Shown one piece after another: positions 57,399-64,000 of a stretch of DNA of 64,000 nt. Position 1 is the stretch's first letter. The number at the start of each line of letters is the position of its first letter. Location of the stretch: the NCBI RefSeq assembly GCF_900167135.1, contig NZ_FUWZ01000005.1:195003-259002 (forward strand), in the 5' to 3' direction. The DNA is from Chitinophaga eiseniae. GTDB lineage: Bacteria; Bacteroidota; Bacteroidia; Chitinophagales; Chitinophagaceae. The notes beneath the pieces are model-generated. The model was not told the DNA's origin. It did not search any database and worked only from the letters and a program-made list of their open reading frames with translations. Made by a program: the position numbers and the translations under genes.

Positions 57399-58274
57399 CT
57401 ATAATAATTCTCCGACGTGCTTGCGGATATTATTGGAAATAGTGTCGGTAGGCAGGTCGTTGGCATCAAAGCCAAACGGGTCCTCGATTTCTTCCGCGAT
57501 CAGCTCAAGGCTGGCCAGTACAAAAAAGATGAATACGACCATGGGGATAATGAGGTATCCCAGGCTGAATACATACCCGAAAGGCATGGTCATGATATAG
57601 AAGAAGATGAATTTTTTGATGAATACACTGTAACTGAAGGGGATAGGGGTGCTCTGGATACGCTCACAGGCGCCGCATACCTCGGTGAAGGACTGCAGCT
57701 CGTTGTTGAGCACAATCAGCTGGTCGCCGGTCAGTTGCCCTTCACGCTGCAGGTCTGCTATTTTCTGCAGGATACGGGTGGCCAGCTGGTTGGGCACGTG
57801 CTTCGAGAGGTCCAGCGGGGGCTGGCCTTCGGGCAACGCCTCCATCTCTTCCGCCTTGTAGAGCTTCCGCAGATGGTTCTTCAGGCCAAAGGCATAGTTG
57901 GGGATCATGACCCGGAAGAACGCCCGGGCTTCGGTGTTGCCGGCCGGCAGCATGGCCTGCAGCTTGATGGCCAGGTTGCGGCAGCTGTTCACCAGCGTGC
58001 CCCACTGACGACGGCCTTCCCACCAGCGGTCATAGGCGGTGTTGGTGCGGAATACGAGCAACAGGGAAATCACAAACCCCAGCAGCCCGTGCATCAGGGA
58101 TATGTTCTTGACCTCACTGTTGGCCGACAGCTTCCAGAACGACAGCTCCAGCCATGCTACGATAGCGGAATAAATAGACAGCGCGATAAACATAGGAAAC
58201 AGCTTCCGCACGGTGTCCGCCTTGTGAATACGGAAAATGAAGGTAAACCAGTCCTTTGGGTTGTAATTGATCAT
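57399..58274 (-). CDS. Bestrophin-family anion channel protein
   Basis: The start at 58274 (MINYNPKDWFTFIFRIHKAD) is the usual family N-terminus; the longer frame to 58343 adds 23 atypical residues. 291 residues, four membrane segments (LFPMFIALSIYSAIVAWLEL, LMHGLLGFVISLLLVFRTN, YSVFIKKFIFFYIMTMPFGY, LIIPMVVFIFFVLASLELIA). The TNTAYDRWWEGRRQWG block and EEIEDPFGFDANDLPTD near the end are hallmarks of bacterial bestrophin/YneE proteins (RFP-TM family). Confidence 0.92.
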   Translation of the reverse strand: MINYNPKDWFTFIFRIHKADTVRKLFPMFIALSIYSAIVAWLELSFWKLSANSEVKNISLMHGLLGFVISLLLVFRTNTAYDRWWEGRRQWGTLVNSCRNLAIKLQAMLPAGNTEARAFFRVMIPNYAFGLKNHLRKLYKAEEMEALPEGQPPLDLSKHVPNQLATRILQKIADLQREGQLTGDQLIVLNNELQSFTEVCGACERIQSTPIPFSYSVFIKKFIFFYIMTMPFGYVFSLGYLIIPMVVFIFFVLASLELIAEEIEDPFGFDANDLPTDTISNNIRKHVGELL

Positions 58275-58421
58275 AAGCTTACTGTTAGCATCCGGGTAAA
58301 AGTAACTACCGGTACCGTAAAAGAAAATTAATTCGGGCCGCAAACCTAAAATTTTTCAACATGATTTTGATAACTTCTTCCTTTAACTTTACTTTACGCC
58401 TTCTTTTATTCGATAAGTGCT

Positions 58422-58835
58422 ATGATTAAGCCATACTTGTACATTGATAAGTCTAAGGGAAGAGGCCGCGGCGTATATACCAAAGAAAGGATACCCGCCG
58501 GTACCCGGATCGAAACGTCGCCCGTGCTGGTCCTCTCTTACGACGATACGGAGATTGTCGACAAAACAAAGCTCCATAACTACATTTTCCTCTGGGGCGT
58601 CCGCGAAACCCGCTCCTGCATTGCCCTGGGATTCTGTTCCATCTACAACCACGACTATAACCCCAATTGCGTATACGAAATGGATTTTGAGGCTGAAACC
58701 ATGAGCATCATTACCCGCCGCGATATCAGAAAGGGAGAAGAGTTGTTTATTAACTATAACGGCGATGTGGAAGATGATTCCCCCGTTTGGTTCGATATGA
58801 AACGCAACAAGGAAAACCAGGCCAAGGCCAAATAA
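58422..58835 (+). CDS. SET-domain protein (putative lysine methyltransferase)
   Basis: 137 residues, almost only a SET domain. Motifs are KGRGVYTKERIPAGTRIETS at the start, SIYNHDYNPNC near 73-83 (NH-x-x-x-PN, SAM and substrate site), and GEELFINYNGD near 104-114 (catalytic Tyr). There are no pre- or post-SET Cys clusters, so it is the small bacterial type. Target unknown; bacterial members are thought to methylate proteins or to have come from eukaryotes by transfer. Confidence 0.9.
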   Translation: MIKPYLYIDKSKGRGRGVYTKERIPAGTRIETSPVLVLSYDDTEIVDKTKLHNYIFLWGVRETRSCIALGFCSIYNHDYNPNCVYEMDFEAETMSIITRRDIRKGEELFINYNGDVEDDSPVWFDMKRNKENQAKAK

Positions 58836-58873
58836 AGGATGGACGGTGGCTTTACGGCTTTCCGCCCTGATAA

Positions 58874-58934
58874 TTTTCCTGCCATCAGCCCCGGCACTGG
58901 TACATTACCGGGCCCGTGGCTGATAGCAGGAAAA
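58874..58934 (+). terminator. Terminator of the SET gene
   Basis: TTTCCTGCCATCAGCC (58875-58890) pairs with GGCTGATAGCAGGAAA (58918-58933), one mismatch, enclosing a GC-rich inner loop. It lies about 40 bases after the SET stop. Confidence 0.6.
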
Positions 58935-58977
58935 AAATCCTGACCTCCCTTGGCGCTTGGTTATTTTTTCTTAATAT

Positions 58978-58999
58978 TGTATAAGTGCTTATATAATTT
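58978..58999. promoter_or_regulatory. Operator-like palindrome, copy 1
   Basis: A 22-base sequence with core TATAAGTGCTTATA and tail TAATTT. It differs by one base from the copy at 59475-59496. The core is a near-perfect palindrome. It lies upstream of the repeat ORF, where a repressor could control it. Confidence 0.6.
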
Positions 59000-59022
59000 G
59001 TGCTGGGCGGTGTGATTTTCTG

Positions 59023-59481
59023 GTGAGACAGGCGAATAATAGAATGGCGAATATGGTTGAAAATACCTCCGAAAGCGGCCCTGAAAGGGGAGAGCCTGGT
59101 TATAGCGGATATATCTTTGAGCATGGGATAATGGTAGCTTGTACCTACCGGGAAATGTTCTCTTACAGTGGTAATAAGGCTTTAGGAAGATGTTTACCTG
59201 TAGCTTACCGGGAAATGTTCTCCTACAGTGGTAATAAGGCTTTGGGAAGATGTTTACCTGTAGCTTACCGGGAAATGTTCTCTTATAGTGGTAATAAGGC
59301 TTTAGGAAGATGTTTGCCTGTAGCTTACCGGAAAATGTTCTCTTATAGTGGTAATAAGGCTTTAGGAAGATGCTTACCTGTAGCTTACCGGGAAATGTTC
59401 TCTTATAGTGGTAATAAAGTTTTAGGAAGACATACCAGCGCTTACGTCTGTTTATCGTCTTCTTTTAAGATAAATGTATAA
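59023..59481 (+). CDS. Small ORF built of 20-residue tandem repeats
   Basis: 152 codons. From about 59146 to 59430 the DNA is a 60-base tandem repeat (four full copies at 59161-59400 plus partial ends) coding for YREMFSYSGNKALGRCLPVA. Each copy keeps the frame because 60 is a multiple of 3. Among 8 distinct base changes between copies, 6 fall in third codon positions and are silent, which favours real translation. No signal peptide or known family is seen. The N-terminal 40 residues are unrelated to the repeat. It is bracketed by the two operator-like palindromes and followed by the MarR gene. It may be a real small protein or an RNA-level element; moderate to low confidence. Confidence 0.4.
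   Translation: MRQANNRMANMVENTSESGPERGEPGYSGYIFEHGIMVACTYREMFSYSGNKALGRCLPVAYREMFSYSGNKALGRCLPVAYREMFSYSGNKALGRCLPVAYRKMFSYSGNKALGRCLPVAYREMFSYSGNKVLGRHTSAYVCLSSSFKINV
59146..59430 (+). repeat. 60-bp tandem repeat, about 4.7 copies
   Basis: Period exactly 60 bases; copies differ by 1-4 transitions. The units are contiguous, without spacers. Confidence 0.95.
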
Positions 59482-59496
59482 GCGCTTATATAATTT
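59475..59496. promoter_or_regulatory. Operator-like palindrome, copy 2, upstream of the MarR gene
   Basis: The core TATAAGCGCTTATA (59477-59490) is a perfect 14-base palindrome, followed by TAATTT. It lies about 60 bases before the MarR start, the usual place of a MarR autoregulatory site. A GC-rich hairpin (ACCGGGA at 59501 and TCCCGGGT at 59517) follows in the probable leader. Confidence 0.65.
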
Positions 59497-59556
59497 AATG
59501 ACCGGGATACCACGGGTCCCGGGTCAAAAAAGCAATCAAAAAAACGTAAAACCGTA

Positions 59557-60048
59557 ATGAGTTTTTATCCTTCACTAGGGTACCTTGTCTTCGGCAGCCG
59601 CCTGCGGCGGCTCAGTGAATACTTCCTCGCGGAAGTCAACAAGGTATATGAACAGGCAGGCATCCCCTTCGACGCCAGCTGGTTTCCCGTATTCTACCTG
59701 CTGTCCGGCCAGCAGCCAATGCCCATCATCGACATCGCGGAACAGCTGGAAATATCCCACTCGGCCGTGAGCCAGATGGTGACCAACCTGCGCAAAAAAG
59801 GGTTGCTCAAAACCACGCCCTGTAAAGAAGACGGCCGCCGGCAACTGGTAGCTTTCACCAAAAAAGGGACAGACATGCTGCAACAGATACAGCCTGTCTG
59901 GAAGGCGATTTCCACGGCCATGGAAGAACTGGTCACGGAAAACAAACAAAGCCAGCAACTGCTCGCCGCCATCGCTCAGGTGGAACAGGCTGTGCAACAG
60001 CAGCCGCTTTCCGCAAGAGTGATCAAATCCATTCAACAAAACGACTAA
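59557..60048 (+). CDS. MarR-family transcriptional regulator of the hut operon
   Basis: 163 residues. The winged helix-turn-helix covers about 45-115: MPIIDIAEQLEISHSAVSQM is the HTH with recognition helix, and TPCKEDGRRQLVAFTKKGTD is the wing with the conserved D-x-R-R. The dimerising N- and C-terminal helices are present. It is 39 bases upstream of hutH in the same direction, so it probably controls histidine utilisation and itself, likely through the TATAAGCGCTTATA site. Ligand unknown; urocanate is the inducer in many hut systems, but that is inference here. Confidence 0.88.
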   Translation: MSFYPSLGYLVFGSRLRRLSEYFLAEVNKVYEQAGIPFDASWFPVFYLLSGQQPMPIIDIAEQLEISHSAVSQMVTNLRKKGLLKTTPCKEDGRRQLVAFTKKGTDMLQQIQPVWKAISTAMEELVTENKQSQQLLAAIAQVEQAVQQQPLSARVIKSIQQND

Positions 60049-60087
60049 TCATACACCAGACAATCTTTTGTCCATAAACCAACAACC

Positions 60088-61656
60088 ATGAGTGTTATTT
60101 TCAAATACGGTATCGACCAGCTGACGGTAGGCGTGGTGCTCGACATTGCCGCTGGCAAAACGAAAGGCGTCCTCACCCCGGAGGTGATCACCAAAGTCAA
60201 TACCAGCAACGGGTACGTACAAACGATCGTGTCGCAGCATACCACGGTATATGGTATCAATACCGGCTTCGGCCCCCTCTGCGATACCAAAATCTCTGAA
60301 GAGGATACCCGCGCCCTGCAATATAATATCCTGCAAAGCCACAGCGTAGGCGTAGGCAACCCTATCCCCGAAGAGATTGCACGGATCATGCTTATCACCA
60401 AAGTGCATGCACTGGCACAGGGCTACTCCGGCGCCGCCCTCTCCACGCTGGAGCGTATCATCTGGCATATCGAAAACCATGTCACCCCGCTGGTGCCTGA
60501 AAAAGGCTCCGTGGGCGCCTCCGGCGACCTGGCTCCGCTGTCACACCTCTTCCTGCCCCTGATAGGCCTCGGAAAAGTATGGTACAAAGGACAGACCACC
60601 TCCATGGAAGCCGTGCTGCAACGGGAAGGCATACAACCCGTAGTACTCGGTCCTAAAGAAGGCCTGGCGCTGATCAACGGTACCCAGTTTATCCTCTCTT
60701 TCGCCGTGAAAGCAGTGCAACGCCTGTACAACGCGCTGGAAGCGGCAGACATCATCGGCGCCCTTTCCCTCGAAGGACTCATGGGCACCCATAAACCTTT
60801 TGACCCGCGCCTGCATGCTATCCGCCCGTTCCCCGGCAACCAGCTGGTGGCCCACCGCCTCAAAACCATGCTGGACAACTCCGAAATCATGGCTTCGCAT
60901 GTGGACTGCGGCCGCGTACAGGACCCCTATTCCCTCCGCTGTATGCCACAGGTCCACGGCGCCTCCCGCACCGCATGGCTGCACCTGCTGGAACTGACCA
61001 CCATTGAGCTCAACGCGGTGACAGACAACCCGATCATCTTCAGCGATACAGACACCATCAGTGGCGGCAACTTCCACGGCCAGCCAATGGCATTGCCCCT
61101 GGACTACGCCACCGTAGCGGCCGCTGAACTGGGCAATATCTCCGACAGACGCAGTTACATGATGATCGAAGGAAGATATGGCCTGCCCAAACTCCTCATC
61201 GAAGACGCCGGCCTCAACTCCGGATTCATGATACCACAATACACCACCGCCGCACTGGTGACGGAAAACAAAACCCTCTGTTTCCCCGCCAGCGCCGACA
61301 GCGTGCCCACTTCCCTCGGACAGGAAGACCACGTGTCCATGGGCTCCATCAGCGGCCGCAAACTCAACCAGGTGATCGGTAACCTGGAATACATCCTCGC
61401 CATCGAACTGCTCTACGCCGCCCAGGCAGTGGATTTCCGCCGGCCGCTCAAATCCGGCCCCATCCTGGAAGCCGTACACCGCTATACCCGCGAAAAAGTG
61501 TCTTTCGCTAACAAAGACCGCATCTTCGCTTACGATATCGAAGCTTTACACCAAATCATCACGGACCACTCTCTTGTGCGCGTAGCCAATGAAGCCGCCG
61601 CACAACATCAATTACCTTTAAACGGCATCTACCATGACCAGTTTGGACTTTATTAA
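60088..61656 (+). CDS. hutH: Histidine ammonia-lyase
   Basis: 522 residues, full length. It deaminates histidine to urocanate and ammonia. The self-forming MIO cofactor triad is A144-S145-G146 in [20 protein letters not shown]. Other motifs are [11 protein letters not shown] near 51-61, and [20 protein letters not shown] with the conserved Asp/Asn pair near 310-330. It overlaps hutU by 23 bases, showing translational coupling. Confidence 0.97.
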   Translation: MSVIFKYGIDQLTVGVVLDIAAGKTKGVLTPEVITKVNTSNGYVQTIVSQHTTVYGINTGFGPLCDTKISEEDTRALQYNILQSHSVGVGNPIPEEIARIMLITKVHALAQGYSGAALSTLERIIWHIENHVTPLVPEKGSVGASGDLAPLSHLFLPLIGLGKVWYKGQTTSMEAVLQREGIQPVVLGPKEGLALINGTQFILSFAVKAVQRLYNALEAADIIGALSLEGLMGTHKPFDPRLHAIRPFPGNQLVAHRLKTMLDNSEIMASHVDCGRVQDPYSLRCMPQVHGASRTAWLHLLELTTIELNAVTDNPIIFSDTDTISGGNFHGQPMALPLDYATVAAAELGNISDRRSYMMIEGRYGLPKLLIEDAGLNSGFMIPQYTTAALVTENKTLCFPASADSVPTSLGQEDHVSMGSISGRKLNQVIGNLEYILAIELLYAAQAVDFRRPLKSGPILEAVHRYTREKVSFANKDRIFAYDIEALHQIITDHSLVRVANEAAAQHQLPLNGIYHDQFGLY

Positions 61657-63304
61657 ACAATACGCGGCCCATCCGCACTACAAAGCGCCCCGCGGCGCAC
61701 AGCTGCATGCTAAATCCTGGCAGACGGAAGCCCCGCTGCGCATGCTGCTCAATAACCTCGACGCTGAAGTAGCCGAAAACCCCGATGAACTGGTGGTTTA
61801 CGGCGGTATTGGCCAGGCTGCCCGCAACCGCGAAGCCCTGGAGAAAATCATTAAAACCTTACTGGAACTGGATGAAGACCACTCACTGCTGGTGCAGTCC
61901 GGCAAACCCGTAGGCATCGTGCGTACCCACCCGCAGGCCCCCCGTGTGATGCTGGCCAACAGCAACCTCGTGCCTAAATGGGCCACCTGGGACCATTTCA
62001 ACGAACTGCGCGCCAAAGGCCTCATGATGTACGGCCAGATGACCGCAGGCAGCTGGATATACATCGGCACACAAGGTATCCTGCAAGGCACCTACGAAAC
62101 CTTTATGGAATGCGGCCGCCAGCACTTCAACGGCGACCTGTCCGGTAAACTGATCGTCACCGCCGGCATCGGCGGTATGGGCGGCGCCCAGCCACTGGCC
62201 GCCACAATGGCCGGCGGCGTTATGCTCGCTGCGGACATCGACCCTACCCGCATCCAAAAACGTATCGATACCCGCTACATCGACCGCATGACCCACTCCT
62301 ACGATGAAGCCGTAGCCTGGGCCAAAGAAGCCATGGCGAAAGGACAACCACTGTCCATCGGCCTGGTCAGCGACGCCGGCGATATGCTGGAACGCCTCCT
62401 CAAAGACAATATCATCCCCGATATGCTGACAGACCAGACGTCTGCGCATGACCCGATCAACGGCTACGTTCCCAATGGTATGACGCTGGAAGCCGCACTG
62501 GAACTGCGTAAAAAAGACCCTGCCCGCTACCGCGAACTGTCGCTCAAAAGCATGGCCCGCCACGTAGGCTTCATGCTGGAAATGCAACAGAAAGGCGCCG
62601 TCACCTTTGACTACGGCAACAATCTCCGCGAATTCGCCAGAGAAGGCGGAGAGCCCAATGCCTTTAACTTCCCCGGCTTCACACCAGCCTATATCCGCCC
62701 GCTTTTCTGCGAAGGTAAAGGCCCCTTCCGCTGGGTAGCCCTCTCCGGCGACCCGGAAGATATCTATACCACCGACCGCGCACTGATGGAAGCCTTCCCG
62801 GAAAACACCCACCTGATCAACTGGCTCAAACAGGCGCAGGAAAAAGTGGCCTTCCAGGGACTGCCCGCCCGTATCTGCTGGCTAGGCCTCGGCGAAAGAG
62901 AAAAAGCCGGCCTTATCTTCAATGAACTGGTGCGCACCGGCAAAGTGAAAGCGCCTATCGTGATCGGCCGTGATCACCTCGACTGTGGCTCCGTTGCCTC
63001 CCCCAACCGCGAAACAGAAGCCATGAAAGACGGCTCAGACGCTGTCAGCGACTGGACGCTGCTCAACCTCATGTCCAACACCGGCGGTGGCGCTACCTGG
63101 GTATCCTTCCACCACGGCGGCGGCGTAGGCATGGGCTACTCCCAACACGCAGGCATGGTCGTACTGGCCGACGGCACAGACCGCGCAGCTGCCTGCCTGA
63201 GCCGCGTGCTGTTCAACGACCCGGCCATGGGCATCTTCCGCCACGCAGACGCCGGCTACGAAAAAGCACAACAGTGGGCCGATAAATTCGGCATAAACAT
63301 ATAG
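61634..63304 (+). CDS. hutU: Urocanate hydratase
   Basis: 556 residues, standard. It hydrates urocanate to imidazolonepropionate with tightly bound NAD+. Motifs are [60 protein letters not shown] (dinucleotide-binding) and [20 protein letters not shown], where the Cys corresponds to the known active-site Cys region. The start lies within the hutH end. A 135-base gap with an AT-rich repeat separates it from hutI. Confidence 0.97.
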   Translation: MTSLDFIKQYAAHPHYKAPRGAQLHAKSWQTEAPLRMLLNNLDAEVAENPDELVVYGGIGQAARNREALEKIIKTLLELDEDHSLLVQSGKPVGIVRTHPQAPRVMLANSNLVPKWATWDHFNELRAKGLMMYGQMTAGSWIYIGTQGILQGTYETFMECGRQHFNGDLSGKLIVTAGIGGMGGAQPLAATMAGGVMLAADIDPTRIQKRIDTRYIDRMTHSYDEAVAWAKEAMAKGQPLSIGLVSDAGDMLERLLKDNIIPDMLTDQTSAHDPINGYVPNGMTLEAALELRKKDPARYRELSLKSMARHVGFMLEMQQKGAVTFDYGNNLREFAREGGEPNAFNFPGFTPAYIRPLFCEGKGPFRWVALSGDPEDIYTTDRALMEAFPENTHLINWLKQAQEKVAFQGLPARICWLGLGEREKAGLIFNELVRTGKVKAPIVIGRDHLDCGSVASPNRETEAMKDGSDAVSDWTLLNLMSNTGGGATWVSFHHGGGVGMGYSQHAGMVVLADGTDRAAACLSRVLFNDPAMGIFRHADAGYEKAQQWADKFGINI

Positions 63305-63307
63305 CAT

Positions 63308-63428
63308 TCAGGGATTTTTTTGATTTAGGGATTTTTTGATTTAGGGATTTTTTGATTTTGAGGATCTTTGAGCAATAACCTCCCAACGCCGAAATCGTAC
63401 ATCAAAAAATCCCCAAATTTCATAATTA
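63308..63428. repeat. AT-rich intra-operon inverted repeat (copy C)
   Basis: Three tandem copies of GGATTTTTTGATTTAG (first has one extra T) at 63310-63357, a spacer, then ATCAAAAAATCCCCAAATTTC at 63402-63420 just before hutI. Same arrangement as copies A and B. Confidence 0.8.
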
Positions 63429-63439
63429 ATAAAAGCACC

Positions 63440-64000
63440 ATGAAAATATTACTGGGGCCTTTCTCGCAAATTCTTCCCCTCGGCGGCCTGCCGCTGAAAG
63501 GTACTTTGCAGGACGAACAGCTGACCGTTATCGAAAAAGGCGGTGTGGTGGTCGGCGCGGGAAAGATCGTGGCCGTAGGGCCTTATAAGACGCTGTTAAA
63601 GGAACATCCTGACTGTGAAGTGGCCTTCATCGATAAACCCATGGTACTGCTACCCGGCTTTATCGACTGCCACACCCATATCTGCTACGACGGCACCCGC
63701 AGCCGCGACTACGCCATGCGTATCGCCGGAAAAAGTTACCTCGAGATAGCCCGTGCCGGCGGCGGTATCTGGGATTCGGTGACCAAAACCCGTACAGCCG
63801 ATCTCGTTACCCTGGTAGAAAATACGGTGGCACGGGCTAACCGCCACCTGCAGGAAGGCGTTACGACCATAGAGGTGAAAAGCGGCTACGGGCTTAACTT
63901 TGAAAGCGAAGTGAAAATGCTGCGCGCCATTCAGCAAGCATCGCTGCACACAGGCGCCACACTGGTGCCTACCTGCCTGGCGGCACATATGAAACCGCGC
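63440..64000 (+). CDS. hutI: Imidazolonepropionase, N-terminal part (truncated by window end)
   Basis: 187 codons visible from the ATG at 63440, the frame still open at base 64000. It hydrolyses imidazolonepropionate to formiminoglutamate, the third step of histidine degradation. The amidohydrolase signature GFIDCHTHICYDGTRSRDY (metal H-x-H near 81-83) is present, followed by GGGIWDSVTKTRTAD and TIEVKSGYGLNFESEVKML. It follows hutU after the AT-rich repeat. The family's remaining roughly 220 residues lie beyond the window. Confidence 0.93.
   Translation, partial: MKILLGPFSQILPLGGLPLKGTLQDEQLTVIEKGGVVVGAGKIVAVGPYKTLLKEHPDCEVAFIDKPMVLLPGFIDCHTHICYDGTRSRDYAMRIAGKSYLEIARAGGGIWDSVTKTRTADLVTLVENTVARANRHLQEGVTTIEVKSGYGLNFESEVKMLRAIQQASLHTGATLVPTCLAAHMKPR

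Noticed and set aside
59146-59430. Possible CRISPR array
   Set aside because: Units of 60 bases are contiguous with no variable spacers and no cas genes nearby; a simple tandem repeat.
58978-59496. Mobile element with 22-base target-site duplication
   Set aside because: The flanking repeats are palindromic and positioned like operators; no transposase or terminal inverted repeats lie between them.
60541-62812. Long minus-strand frames opposite hutH and hutU
   Set aside because: Shadows of strongly conserved enzymes with shared codon bias.

Overview
The window looks like chromosomal DNA from a Bacteroidota bacterium of the Chitinophagaceae, most like Chitinophaga. The reasons are secreted lipoproteins with short lipoboxes, giant RHS/YD proteins with a DUF6443-like N-terminal part, a leuC-D-B-A operon, MgtE, a DUF4954 protein, an S9 peptidase, an MbnP/di-heme peroxidase pair, and few strong Shine-Dalgarno sites. 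Genus placement is inference; no rRNA or tRNA gene is visible.

Layout: (1) 1-18.4 kb, plus strand: a polymorphic-toxin (RHS) locus. It has a partial surface protein, a lipoprotein, a 2218-residue YD-type secreted protein, a small secreted protein, a 2725-residue RHS protein ending in an AT-rich metzincin-like toxin domain (HEVGHSGGLSH), and a putative immunity lipoprotein. Behind these lies a graveyard of older cassettes: a decayed copy of the RHS core, the last codons of a lost toxin, an intact small acidic immunity-like gene, and a truncated SymE-like gene. (2) 18.4-28.4 kb, minus strand: an M57-like metallopeptidase lipoprotein, a GDSL/SGNH hydrolase and a short paralogue of its N-terminus, a coiled-coil outer-membrane-like protein, and the class Ia ribonucleotide reductase nrdB-nrdA. 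(3) 28.8-33.1 kb: an ABC exporter pair, an FMN reductase and a helical-repeat protein. (4) 33.2-38.7 kb: a leucine operon leuC-methyltransferase-leuD-leuB-leuA with a strong terminator. (5) 38.8-45.9 kb: a small lipoprotein, a VanX-like dipeptidase, then a non-phosphorylating L-fucose catabolic cluster (two SDR dehydrogenases, an FAH-family hydrolase, a mutarotase, a lactonase, a FucP permease). (6) 45.9-47.8 kb: MbnP-like protein plus MbnH-like di-heme peroxidase. (7) 47.8-58.3 kb: tag, DUF4954, glmS, S9 peptidase, histidine phosphatase, mgtE and bestrophin, with a 176-bp nested inverted repeat between the convergent phosphatase and mgtE. (8) 58.4-64 kb: a SET-domain protein, a 60-bp tandem-repeat ORF bracketed by two copies of a palindromic operator-like sequence, and a histidine-utilisation operon marR-hutH-hutU-hutI that runs off the window end.

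Two repeat families recur. One is an AT-rich element (GGATTTTTTGATTT tandem copies followed by their inverted complement) sitting between co-transcribed genes at about 27.3, 42.9 and 63.3 kb. The other is the GCAAAG-type large palindrome at 55.8 kb. Together the genes describe a soil-type heterotroph that makes leucine, degrades fucose and histidine, and competes with neighbours by contact-dependent or secreted RHS toxins.
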